A DNA stretch of 64,000 nt from a virus: positions 90,802-154,801 of the IMG/VR virus record IMGVR_UViG_3300043449_002688; one strand, given 5' to 3'. A program made the translations under genes and the position numbers. Of this stretch, positions 40,282 to 49,374 are shown piece by piece; position 1 is the stretch's first letter; each line of letters starts with the position of its first letter. The notes beneath the pieces were generated by a model. It was not told where the DNA came from. It worked only from the letters and a program-made list of their open reading frames with translations, and did not search any database.

Positions 40282-43035
40282 TTAAGCTGTTTGCTGTACT
40301 TCACTGATGCTCAATGAAATTGGCACAAAATAGATTAATCCTGCAAGTTTAATTTCTACGCTAATTTCAAGGACAGGCCCATTAATTCTTGCTGTCGCAT
40401 TTTTAAATCCTTTAATAGCATCGCTAGAAGGAGCAATCCAACGCAATCGTAAAAAGTTAAACATTTCTGCTTCTAGTATAGAAAGTGCAGCGTTTGCAGA
40501 AACTTGAGCTACAGACTTTCCTACTACCAGTGTATCGAATCGTTCTATGAGAGTTAGAACCATAAGATCTGATAGATAAACGGCCTGCATACTGTTATAA
40601 ACAAAGTTATTATCTATAGTGTAAGTAGATTGGTCTGAGACCCAACGGAATCCACCTGTAGGTACTCTTTCCATGAACAAAAGACCTGATTTTAAAGCAT
40701 CTTCGGTACTACCTGGATTGCCTGAATCAAAATCTCCGCTTTCCATTACAGTGCCAGAAACATTAGCAAATTTTTTGACAATCCCCTTGTATCCTGCAGC
40801 GGCTTGCATTCCAGCTGCTACTACAGCTCCCATCCAAGGTTGGAATAGAACTATATTACCTGAAGCATCTACTGATTTTACTGACTCAAAGCACATGTAA
40901 GTACGGAAAGAATTTAATTCTCCTGCTGCATCTTTTGCATCTGAATAACTAGTTTTTTTAGAAACAACAGCAATTCGATTTTTACGCATTTTTACAGATG
41001 ACATCTTTAATATATGAGCTTGAGTGTAAGCATTAATTGCATCAATTGTATAAGTAGAAGAGCTTTCTGTTTCTCCATTTGCAATATCTTCATCTGCATC
41101 GACGGAGAAAAGAGGTACTATGAAGTTGGTAGTTAATTTTTCTGCTGCATCAATTGCTGCAGCTATTAAAGCAGAAGTAGTTCCACCTTTTGATCCGCCA
41201 GACAAAAACTGATAAGTTTCTGTAGTAGCTGGCAGCCCTGATTTAACGCTTAACTGAGGTTTAATTAAAGCAGATTGTGAGTTTTGAGCTAACCAATCTG
41301 CAGAGTCTTTTTTCAAACGGCCATTTTTATGAGTTGCTAAACCTGATATGCCAAATGTCCCTTGATCTAAAGATGAAGGAGCTACGTTTGAAAATCTTGG
41401 AGATACTAACGATGCTGAAAAGTTTGTTTGAGAAGAAATATAGGCTGCAAGATCATTTAGTGTTTTAAATTGTTTAAACGTAGCTGAAAATCTGACTGTT
41501 GATCCAACTTTAAAATCAATTTTATCTGAACCTATAACCATAGTTGCGTTTTCTTCAGAACATCCAACTGCAAGAATAACGTCTCCACCAGATACAAAAG
41601 TTTCTGCTGAGTTATCTTTAGAATATGTCATTTGATTTTTAAGTTCGCTTGCGGAAACAATCTGTAGATTTGCAAGACCTGCGCTTAATCCAGCAGAAGT
41701 TTTTGCTATAACAGCCATAGTTCCAGAAACTTGTTCTTCAATGCAAAGAGTTTTGCCAAGCCCTTGAACTACAGGAGATATTACCTTAAACGGTTCAGAG
41801 GCTTCTGTTGGAGCAGAAATTGTAGCAGAAGAACTTGAACCTGCGCTTCCATTTGAAAGTCTTACCATTTTTAATGTTTGAGAAGTTGAAGCTGTAATTT
41901 GATAAAATCCGGCTTCAATTCCAGCAAAAGTTGCCTCTACTTTAACGATGTCATTGATTGAAGGCTGATTTGCCCAAGCTGCCTGAGCTGTAATTGTTAC
42001 TTCTGAACCAGTAATAACAGATTGATACTGGCCTCCAACTCCAACTGTAGAAAGCTTTCTGTCTCCAGACATATTTTTAATTTCCATTTGAGAAACTAAA
42101 ATTAAATCTTTTTGAGTAGTTGAAGCAGATGAAGCAGAAGTTAAAGCTCCTACAGTTGAAATTTTCTTAAGCGTAAGAGTAGCTGAAGTTGAAGTATTAG
42201 TTACTCCTTGAACAATGTAAACGCCAGCATTTACTTCACCTGAACCTGCAATTACTGAAGCAGTAGCTCCAATAGAATATTCATTTGCGTTTGGAATAAT
42301 AGCTGTATCTCCTACTGCAGGAGAGTTTGCCCAAAGTTGGCCTGAAGGTAAACTAACCAACAATAAATCTGTAGTTAAAGAAGCAGCGGAAAGTACCTGT
42401 CCTACAGGTAAAACTTCTTTTACTGTTCCGCCTTTACACATAATACCAGCAGCAACGTCTTCTACTAAAGGTTGAATAGTATCTGTTTTAGCTGGAACAG
42501 ATACTGATTTTAAAGCTTGTCCATTTACGCGAATTCCAAATGAAACAGAGCTAGAAGAAGGAGTATATGTAAATAGTCCTGTTGTAGGAGCTGTTTCTAT
42601 TTGTGAGATATCAGATTTAAATTTAATTAAATTACTGTTTACACCTGCTTTAATTGCTTGAAAGCTAGCAAAATCGCCAGAAACGCCTTTTAGTAAAGCA
42701 GAGCCTTTTTGAGATTGATTAGTTTTAATAACTCGAATCAAAGTTGCTGCACCAACAATATTAGGGTCATTAGCTGCAGAAATTACTGAGTTGAAAGCAT
42801 CAACAAGACGACCTGAACCGTATTTTTGCAATACTTGAATATATTGAGATGGAGAATATGCAACTTCAGAAAGATCGGCTTCATCTAAAAACCCAGGACC
42901 TTCTTCGGCTTCTCCAATAAGAGTAACTACTCCTGCCGTAGCAATATTTCCTTGTCCAGGTTTAACACTTACGCTTACGTAAGTTCCTGGATTAATTAAT
43001 GTAATACCGTCTTGTGTTGTAAAAGATTGAGCCAT
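40282..43035 (-). CDS. tail sheath protein
   Basis: 917 residues. The N-terminus (LINPGTYVSVSVKPGQGNIA, GVVTLIGEAEEGPG) and C-terminus (SDLMVLTLIERFDTLVVGKS, FLRLRWIAPSSDAIKGFKNA) show the conserved sheath pattern of contractile tails. The middle 350 residues (Ser/Thr-rich SASSASTTQK-type) are an insertion relative to a typical 400-700 residue sheath, probably displayed on the outer surface. GGAGGAATAAAA before the ATG; late motif 24 nt upstream. Confidence 0.9.
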   Translation of the reverse strand: MAQSFTTQDGITLINPGTYVSVSVKPGQGNIATAGVVTLIGEAEEGPGFLDEADLSEVAYSPSQYIQVLQKYGSGRLVDAFNSVISAANDPNIVGAATLIRVIKTNQSQKGSALLKGVSGDFASFQAIKAGVNSNLIKFKSDISQIETAPTTGLFTYTPSSSSVSFGIRVNGQALKSVSVPAKTDTIQPLVEDVAAGIMCKGGTVKEVLPVGQVLSAASLTTDLLLVSLPSGQLWANSPAVGDTAIIPNANEYSIGATASVIAGSGEVNAGVYIVQGVTNTSTSATLTLKKISTVGALTSASSASTTQKDLILVSQMEIKNMSGDRKLSTVGVGGQYQSVITGSEVTITAQAAWANQPSINDIVKVEATFAGIEAGFYQITASTSQTLKMVRLSNGSAGSSSSATISAPTEASEPFKVISPVVQGLGKTLCIEEQVSGTMAVIAKTSAGLSAGLANLQIVSASELKNQMTYSKDNSAETFVSGGDVILAVGCSEENATMVIGSDKIDFKVGSTVRFSATFKQFKTLNDLAAYISSQTNFSASLVSPRFSNVAPSSLDQGTFGISGLATHKNGRLKKDSADWLAQNSQSALIKPQLSVKSGLPATTETYQFLSGGSKGGTTSALIAAAIDAAEKLTTNFIVPLFSVDADEDIANGETESSSTYTIDAINAYTQAHILKMSSVKMRKNRIAVVSKKTSYSDAKDAAGELNSFRTYMCFESVKSVDASGNIVLFQPWMGAVVAAGMQAAAGYKGIVKKFANVSGTVMESGDFDSGNPGSTEDALKSGLLFMERVPTGGFRWVSDQSTYTIDNNFVYNSMQAVYLSDLMVLTLIERFDTLVVGKSVAQVSANAALSILEAEMFNFLRLRWIAPSSDAIKGFKNATARINGPVLEISVEIKLAGLIYFVPISLSISEVQQTA

Positions 43036-43053
43036 TTTTATTCCTCCAAAATC

Positions 43054-43326
43054 TTATTTAAGATTAGGTATATTATATCCAAAGTCTTTTAGACCTTGTT
43101 CGAACTTTGAGCTATCGTTAATAAATCCGCGAGCCATAAAATGTTTTTTAATAGCTTCTTTAAGTTCGGGTTTAAATTTATATTTACTTTGAGTTTGCAA
43201 CCACCAAGCGTCAAAAGAAATAGGTATGTGCAAATCTTGTTGTTCTTGAACTTGGTTTTGTGCAACTGGAGCTTGTTCTCCAACTACAAGAAAATCTTTT
43301 TTAATCTCTTTACGTTTTTGACTCAT
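43054..43326 (-). CDS. hypothetical protein, 90 aa
   Basis: Begins MSQKRKEIKKDFLVVGEQAP, with KYKFKPELKEAIKKHFMARG and ending NIPNLK; these last codons carry the late motif. Basic, helical at the C-terminus. Between the Lys-rich gene and the sheath gene, so possibly a tail assembly or sheath-related factor. Not recognised. Confidence 0.55.
   Translation of the reverse strand: MSQKRKEIKKDFLVVGEQAPVAQNQVQEQQDLHIPISFDAWWLQTQSKYKFKPELKEAIKKHFMARGFINDSSKFEQGLKDFGYNIPNLK
43060..43068 (-). promoter_or_regulatory. CCTAATCTT late motif, copy 8
   Basis: Minus strand ACCTAATCTTAAATAAG; it encodes the final PNL of the 90-residue protein and ends 24 nt before the sheath ATG. A codon-embedded copy argues for a functional site. 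Confidence 0.65.
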
Positions 43327-43329
43327 AAA

Positions 43330-44508
43330 TCATCCTTTTTTATATTTAGGTTTCCACTCTTTTTTAAGATCTTCTTTAATTTCTTTTTTTGACATTTTCA
43401 TAGAACCACATTTTTCCATATCTTTATCGGCTTTTTCCATATCTTTTTTAATTTTAGGAAGGTTTGGCTTAATTTTGCGTTCTTGTGAAATATTTTGTCT
43501 TTGAGCTTCTTTTGCTGAAACTCGCGCAGACGCCGCCGCTCCTCGTAAGGTAGCGCCAGCGCTTCCAACTTTATCATGATAAGGAAGTTTATTTTGAATA
43601 TCTTTAATTGCTCGACCGTATTCCAAGTGTGGAGATAAAGGGTTAGTTTTTTGGCCAGCCATAGAACTTGCCGCCCTTGCTTCTCTTGCATGCATTTTTT
43701 GTCTAGGAGTTTTTCCTTCGTCAATGCGAGCTTTTTCCATATCTTCTTCTTTTTCATCTTCTTCAGATTCTTCTTTTTCCTCTTTCATCATAGGAGGAGC
43801 TTGCATTTTAGGTGGTTTTGGTACAGACATTTTAGGCTTAGGCATTCCCATTTTAGGAGCAGGAGCTGCAGCAGGAGATATAGCTTTTGAAAGCTCTTCA
43901 AATTGTTCAGGGTTTTCTTGAGCCGCTTTAAGCAGCTCTTTAGCTAATTCTAAAGCTGTTTTTTCTGATTTGTTCATATCTTTATCTCCTTTTTCCGTAT
44001 TTTTTTCTGATTTAGGAAGATTTGGTTTTTTCATATCTTTAAGTTCAGATAAAACTCTTTTATGCTCTTTTTCAATATAATCTTTTGTTGTTCCCGAAGG
44101 TTTTACCCCAGACATAAGTCTGGCCCCGACATCTGAAGTTCCGGTTTTTTTTCCTGCTCCAAAATGAGGTTTATGTACGCCTTTTTCATTTTCTTTAGCA
44201 AAAAGAGGATTGGACTGTTTTTCCATATGCTCTTGCCCAACTTCTTGGTTTTCAGGTGAACGCAAATCAGCTTCTTCTTGAAGAGATCTGAGATGTTCTA
44301 GCATTTTACTTCTTTTTTCTGGAGTATCCAATAAAGATAAAGCTTGTTTTAAGCTTTCGTTTTCTTCTTTTACATCATGAGCTTTATCTTCAGGAGAATT
44401 AGCTGGATGAGGTTGATCATCTTTAAGCAAAAGAGCAAATTGCTCTGGTGCAGTTTTTGCTGCTTTTAATAAAACTAAAATGTCTTGTAAAATTTTTGTT
44501 TTTTCCAT
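43330..44508 (-). CDS. Lys/Glu-rich low-complexity protein, 392 aa
   Basis: Contains two LLKAA..(A/N)PEQF..L-type helices (near 12-28 and 193-209), KPNLPKSEK and KPNLPKIKK motifs, and blocks of Pro/Lys/Met and Glu/Asp. A KPNLPKSEE copy also occurs in the next upstream gene. No enzyme domain. Mostly disordered, it may be an internal virion scaffold-like or adaptor protein. GAGGATAT before the ATG. Confidence 0.5.
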   Translation of the reverse strand: MEKTKILQDILVLLKAAKTAPEQFALLLKDDQPHPANSPEDKAHDVKEENESLKQALSLLDTPEKRSKMLEHLRSLQEEADLRSPENQEVGQEHMEKQSNPLFAKENEKGVHKPHFGAGKKTGTSDVGARLMSGVKPSGTTKDYIEKEHKRVLSELKDMKKPNLPKSEKNTEKGDKDMNKSEKTALELAKELLKAAQENPEQFEELSKAISPAAAPAPKMGMPKPKMSVPKPPKMQAPPMMKEEKEESEEDEKEEDMEKARIDEGKTPRQKMHAREARAASSMAGQKTNPLSPHLEYGRAIKDIQNKLPYHDKVGSAGATLRGAAASARVSAKEAQRQNISQERKIKPNLPKIKKDMEKADKDMEKCGSMKMSKKEIKEDLKKEWKPKYKKG

Positions 44509-44517
44509 ATATCCTCA

Positions 44518-44526
44518 AAGATTAGG
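44518..44526 (-). promoter_or_regulatory. CCTAATCTT late motif, copy 9
   Basis: Minus strand ACCTAATCTTTGAGGATATATG; motif ends 9 nt before the ATG at 44508, with the GAGGA ribosome-binding site in the gap. Confidence 0.6.
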
Positions 44527-44573
44527 TATTTAAAACTTTTTTTAACCTATTTTAATTGTTATAAAAATTACAA

Positions 44574-47500
44574 TTATTCTTTTAATTTTGGGCCTATACC
44601 AAGTAGTTTAGATGACATTCTTTCGCCTTCGACCCTGTTTCTTCTCCATACATCTGTTACAAATTTAACGGCAGTTTCCCTATTTTTATGATCATAAGGA
44701 ACTACTTGCCCTGAATGATAGTGATCATGTAATTCTAATGGCAAATCTACTCCAGCTACGTTAACTGGTTTAAAAGCTGGGGGTTCATCGCTCTTTTTAA
44801 TTGGAGCACAAGAGCCTTTTGAATAAGGTTTTTTGCCAGGAACTGGTTTATACCCTTCCCAACATCTTTTTTCTATATCTTGTTCTTCTTTAGAACATTT
44901 CCAGCGTTTTAATGCTGCACCTTTAGGAGTAAGCTTTCCTTCTTTTGAAGTTGGACCTTTTACTCCAGACATTCTAGCGCAAAAACTTTTTTTTCTAGAA
45001 CCACCTTCAGGTTGAGGGCGCTTTAAATCTCTACCTTCTTCACGGTTAATTCTTTCACGTTCTTTATCGTTTAATCCGCCAGTTTTAGCATGTTTTTTAG
45101 GATTATATCCATGAAAAGGTTTATCTTTTTTCTCCATATCTTCTTCTGATTTAGGAAGATTTGGTTTAATTTTTTTAGACTCACCTAGAACTCTTTTTGC
45201 TTCTTTTTTAGCATCTTTGTTTTGTAAAAAAGTTTCTTTATCTTCATGTACGCCTTCTGCTATAGCAGGCTTTCGTTCGGTCCTAATATCTTTGATGGCC
45301 CGTTCATAGTCTTCTTGACTGCCGCCAGCAGAGCGAATCGCTGATTTTACTTTTTCATCAACTCGTGCTTTATTTAAATCTTTTTCTTTTTTAAGCTCAT
45401 CAGCTAAGTTTGCTTGTTTTAATTTAGAATAATATTTTGCATCTTCACTCAAATGATCGGCTACAATTTCTTCTGCTGTTTTTTTATCATTTGTATGTTC
45501 CATTTCAACTTGTAGGCCCATTTTAACTTCTTTTTCATCAAAAGATTTTATATCTTTTTTATCGCCTTTTCCGCCTACTAATTCTTCTTTTTTCATTTCT
45601 TTTTCAGAAGCAGCTAGTTTTTCTGGTTTTTGCAATAAAGATTTAAAATAGCTGTTTGGGCCATTTTTTGCAGCTAATCTTGCCCTTCTATTAATTTTAG
45701 CATCAATTGAAGTCCCTGGAACCCAAGTATCTTTTTCAGGACTATATTTAAGTTCACCAGTATCAATCATTTCTGTTCTTTCTTTCATTTCTGGGGAAAG
45801 AAGTTTTCCGGCTTTTAATTGATCAACTAACTGTCCTTTTTTATCTTTATATCTAACTGCCGCAGGTTCTCCGGTTACTAAAACTTTTCTTTCTCGTGCT
45901 CCTTCTTTAATTTTAACGTGAGTAGTTAATTTAGGAAGGCCCATTCTTGCTCTTAATTTATTTTCAGCGGCTCTTGCTTGAACTTCGCTTCGGTGTCTAA
46001 AAGGAGAACCTTTAAGTTTGGAAGCCTCTCCTACTTCTTTATCCATAATAGTTTGATGTTGCGATGGAGTTCTACCTTCAGGCATTTGCTCTAAATGTGC
46101 AAATTCATGAGTAATTGCGCCTGGATTCCATTGAACTTCCAATTCCTTACTTCTCCAGTCTGGTTTACTAACTCCTTCTATTGCGCCCTTTTTCCTTTCT
46201 CCAGTTTTTTGATTAATTTTTCCTTTTGATGTAACAATTTCTTTGCCATATCTTTTTAGGCCAAATTTTTTATGTTGTTCTATTTGTTTTTGCCCAAATG
46301 GAGATTTAGAAGAAGGATTTCCTTGTATGCCAAAAAGTTTTTGTCTTTGTTCTCTGACGTTTTTAGAAGCTTTTTCCAAACTTTCAAATTTGGCTAACAA
46401 GGTTTTAAAATAATTTGCACTTTTTTTCATAAAACTTCCTATTAACTTTTGTTTTTTAGTTAATTTTTGAGTATGCGTATTTTTTAAAGCTAGAATTGGG
46501 CTAGTTTGAGTTTCTATGTCTCCATACCTTCCGCCTGATTTATATCCAAGCTTAGGTAAAGACTGTTTATAGGTTTGTTGCATATGAGCAGGTATTGGTT
46601 TGTTTAAGTCCATACCAGAAATTCCTGCTTTTGATTCTGCGTCCCAAATATGAACTTGCTTCCCTACGTGGCCTTTATTCCTTAAATGCTGCAAAAGAGA
46701 TTCATGAATAACTTCATTTGGGTTATTTTGATTAAAAAGTATTTTAGATATTGTATTAAAATGCTCATCGGGATATTTTTCTTTTAATTTTTTAAGATAA
46801 TTTTGCCCTTCTTGAGGAGACATTCTAATTATCTGTCCGTTAGCATTAAATCCTTCCGGAGACATTGCTTGCTTAATTTGGGCAGCACCTTGCTTTACGA
46901 AAGATTGGCCAAAATCAGATTGAATTTCATCTATATGAACATTTCCATCTTTACCTTTAGTATATCTTGCCCATCCAAGAGTTTTATCTGAAACAGGATG
47001 TCCACTGTTTTTAGAAGCATTTAACATTTCTTGAAATGTATTAAAAACGCCAGCCTGTTTTAATTGTTTTTCATGCTCAGGAGTATAGTTTAATTGAAAA
47101 ACTTGAGACGGTTCCACGGAATGCCTTTGTTCGTCATAAGCATCTTCATAAGCTGTACTTTTTTTAGGAGTGTATTTAAAATTATTACGATGTTCTTCTT
47201 TTGCATTTTCTATATCATCTCTATATTGATTAACGCTAGGATAATTACTTCTATATACGCCGTAATCTGCTGGGTCAAAAGCATCCATATGTTCATCTAA
47301 TTGCTGTTCTTCTTCTGACTCAGAGTCCATAGCTTCTAATGGTTCGCCATAAGTTGTATGAGAAATGCCAAATTTCATTTTTGGTGAGTTATTAATAAAT
47401 TCACTGACGCGAGAATGATGTAGATTACCTTGACCATCTAAATATTTGCTTAATCCTAATGATTTTAAATCATGTCCTAAGCTTTCTAATTTTCTTTTAT

Positions 47501-48446
47501 GTAATTTTCCTTCAGGATGAGATTCTAACAGCTCTCTTAAAGCTCTATGCCTATTTAATCCTAAAGATACGTCAACAGACTCATCTTCTGGGTCTGCTTT
47601 TTGTAAAAAACTTACATCAAAATTATTTTCTTTCTTTTTAAGCATTTTTTTAAAATACTTAGATGGAGTTAAGCTTGGAGCAGGAGTTCCTTGGCCTTGC
47701 GTTGGGTCAACTCTTTGCATTCGGTCTGCTTGCTGTACCATTCTTTCAGCTTCAGCCATTTTCCTTTCTATTAAAGACTGATCTAGTTCACCTTCGTCGT
47801 ATTCTTGGCCGCCTTCGCCAATATAATTGTCTTGTTTTATTTGTTGAAGCCTTTTCCATCCAATATGTTTAGAAGGAGATTTAATGGACTTCGACATAGG
47901 ATATCCAACATTTAATTGAAAACGAACCTTTTTACCATTTGGTAAAGTAATTTCTGAATAATTATCTTCAATATGATCTCCAATTATGTGGCCGCTGCCG
48001 CCTTCTGGCGGATTATGTTTAGGATCATGAGAATGTTCTTTATGAAATCCTGTATTAGATTGTATGTGAGCTTGTTGATTATATTTTTTAGCAAAATTAG
48101 AAGCTTCTTCTGGAGAAATATCATGAACCATAACTGTAGGTTCAGCTTCACCGCCAAGCCATTTACCGCCAACATGTTGCCAACGATGTCCGGCAGCTTC
48201 AAGATCAGCAATTAGATCATTATGTTTTTGTTCTGATTCTTCAGGAGACAGTTTGTCTTTTTTGTGCCCAGTTAAAAGAGCAAATTTGCCTTCTTTTAAG
48301 TATTTATCTACATCTTGTTCGGTTTGAAAAGGATTATGTTCAGCTTTTTTTAAAGCTTTTTGTTTTTTAGTCAAATATTTTTCTCGCAATGCCAAACCAG
48401 GCATTGTAGAAAGTCCATAATCTTTAGAAAGTCTTTTCTTTGCCAT
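44574..48446 (-). CDS. polyvalent-type multi-domain protein with zinc metallopeptidase
   Basis: 1290 residues. Residues 48-190 (LLTGHKKDKLSPEESEQKHN, then WLGGEAEPTVMVHD) resemble a DUF3293-like domain. Residues 460-670 hold a large-polyvalent-protein-associated type module with HIDEIQSDFGQSF. Near 780 a zinc site HEFAHLEQ indicates a metallopeptidase domain. Near 1154 is SFCARMSGVKGP, a motif of other phage virion proteins. Between domains are three YFK linker motifs (264, 679, 932). Known theme (Iyer et al., polyvalent proteins): such fusions are thought to enter the host with DNA and carry several counter-defence or host-modifying domains. No Shine-Dalgarno precedes the ATG. Confidence 0.65.
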   Translation of the reverse strand: MAKKRLSKDYGLSTMPGLALREKYLTKKQKALKKAEHNPFQTEQDVDKYLKEGKFALLTGHKKDKLSPEESEQKHNDLIADLEAAGHRWQHVGGKWLGGEAEPTVMVHDISPEEASNFAKKYNQQAHIQSNTGFHKEHSHDPKHNPPEGGSGHIIGDHIEDNYSEITLPNGKKVRFQLNVGYPMSKSIKSPSKHIGWKRLQQIKQDNYIGEGGQEYDEGELDQSLIERKMAEAERMVQQADRMQRVDPTQGQGTPAPSLTPSKYFKKMLKKKENNFDVSFLQKADPEDESVDVSLGLNRHRALRELLESHPEGKLHKRKLESLGHDLKSLGLSKYLDGQGNLHHSRVSEFINNSPKMKFGISHTTYGEPLEAMDSESEEEQQLDEHMDAFDPADYGVYRSNYPSVNQYRDDIENAKEEHRNNFKYTPKKSTAYEDAYDEQRHSVEPSQVFQLNYTPEHEKQLKQAGVFNTFQEMLNASKNSGHPVSDKTLGWARYTKGKDGNVHIDEIQSDFGQSFVKQGAAQIKQAMSPEGFNANGQIIRMSPQEGQNYLKKLKEKYPDEHFNTISKILFNQNNPNEVIHESLLQHLRNKGHVGKQVHIWDAESKAGISGMDLNKPIPAHMQQTYKQSLPKLGYKSGGRYGDIETQTSPILALKNTHTQKLTKKQKLIGSFMKKSANYFKTLLAKFESLEKASKNVREQRQKLFGIQGNPSSKSPFGQKQIEQHKKFGLKRYGKEIVTSKGKINQKTGERKKGAIEGVSKPDWRSKELEVQWNPGAITHEFAHLEQMPEGRTPSQHQTIMDKEVGEASKLKGSPFRHRSEVQARAAENKLRARMGLPKLTTHVKIKEGARERKVLVTGEPAAVRYKDKKGQLVDQLKAGKLLSPEMKERTEMIDTGELKYSPEKDTWVPGTSIDAKINRRARLAAKNGPNSYFKSLLQKPEKLAASEKEMKKEELVGGKGDKKDIKSFDEKEVKMGLQVEMEHTNDKKTAEEIVADHLSEDAKYYSKLKQANLADELKKEKDLNKARVDEKVKSAIRSAGGSQEDYERAIKDIRTERKPAIAEGVHEDKETFLQNKDAKKEAKRVLGESKKIKPNLPKSEEDMEKKDKPFHGYNPKKHAKTGGLNDKERERINREEGRDLKRPQPEGGSRKKSFCARMSGVKGPTSKEGKLTPKGAALKRWKCSKEEQDIEKRCWEGYKPVPGKKPYSKGSCAPIKKSDEPPAFKPVNVAGVDLPLELHDHYHSGQVVPYDHKNRETAVKFVTDVWRRNRVEGERMSSKLLGIGPKLKE

Positions 48447-48455
48447 AACTTATCT

Positions 48456-48464
48456 AAGATTAGG
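48456..48464 (-). promoter_or_regulatory. CCTAATCTT late motif, copy 10
   Basis: Minus strand CCCTAATCTTAGATAAGTT then ATG; 9-nt gap, no ribosome-binding site. It lies just after the stop of the GNAT-2H gene. Confidence 0.6.
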
Positions 48465-48465
48465 G

Positions 48466-49374
48466 TTAGTATTCTTTAACTATTTCATTGCCAGATTTTA
48501 ATTGAGCAGAATGTATTTTTAGTCCAATTTTATCGGCGGTTAAAACAGGTCCCATTTTACTAAATTTTTCCCAATCTTCTTTATCTATTGAAATATGGGG
48601 AAGGAAATTTTTTAAATAAGGCCCATATTTAGCTGAACCTTCTCTTATATGATCTATATGAGGCGGAGCGCCATAAGCTAAAAGCACATGATGAACTCCT
48701 CCATCTGCTGCTGGTAATTTATGGGGCATAAACAACAATTTATTTTCATTAATTGAATTTGGTATTGAAAATTTTTCAAGATGTTTTTGTATTTCTTGAG
48801 GATTTATTTTGCTGTTATCGCCAAAAAATTTAACAGTCATATGCATGGGTACGCCATCGCTTCTGTGAGTTTTACCTGAAAGACTTATTGGATGTAAAAG
48901 TATTACTCCAGTTGAGGCTTTTTTAGCATAAGATTCGGATTTAATTAAATCTTGTAAAAAAAGTTTAATTTCTTCTTTTTTAATTTTAACAGATTTTGCC
49001 TTTAACCAAGTGTCGTGCCATTTTTTAGCATCTTCGGTCATATCTGGAGATGGGATTATATTTTTTTTAGATATTTGCTCTGCATGTTCGGCAAGTTTTG
49101 TGCCTATTTTTTTTCTTCGATATTCTTTTTCTACTTCAAATTGGAAAGGCATTATTCCTTGTTTTTTGTGAGTTACAGCAATAAAACCAAGCTGTTCGCC
49201 ATCTTTTGTTGCTTTTACAGTAAAGTCATGTTTTTTAGGGTCAAAATATTTTGCATCAACAGTAAAAGGCTCTACCGTAATTTTAGTCCGAGGTTTTTTA
49301 TTAACTTTTTTTTCAGGAAAAGTTTGCTGTAATTCTTGTTGGTATTCTTGTGTTAGTCTTTTAAACTTATTCAT
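48466..49374 (-). CDS. GNAT acetyltransferase and 2H phosphoesterase fusion
   Basis: 302 residues. Residues 40-125 look like a GNAT fold (GFIAVTHKKQG, VEKEYRRKKIGTKLAEHAEQ). Residues 150-302 have two His-x-Ser/Thr motifs: MHMTVKFFG near 178 and LPHISID near 258. This spacing is that of the 2H phosphoesterase superfamily, which includes ligT-like enzymes and the Acb1 anti-CBASS enzymes. Inference: it may degrade cyclic nucleotides or nucleotide-derived signals. The start overlaps the preceding endonuclease stop. Confidence 0.6.
   Translation of the reverse strand: MNKFKRLTQEYQQELQQTFPEKKVNKKPRTKITVEPFTVDAKYFDPKKHDFTVKATKDGEQLGFIAVTHKKQGIMPFQFEVEKEYRRKKIGTKLAEHAEQISKKNIIPSPDMTEDAKKWHDTWLKAKSVKIKKEEIKLFLQDLIKSESYAKKASTGVILLHPISLSGKTHRSDGVPMHMTVKFFGDNSKINPQEIQKHLEKFSIPNSINENKLLFMPHKLPAADGGVHHVLLAYGAPPHIDHIREGSAKYGPYLKNFLPHISIDKEDWEKFSKMGPVLTADKIGLKIHSAQLKSGNEIVKEY

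Noticed and set aside
43398-43921. Several Phe/Ser- and Lys-rich ORFs on both strands.
   Set aside because: They are shadows of the Lys/Glu-rich low-complexity gene at 43330-44508.
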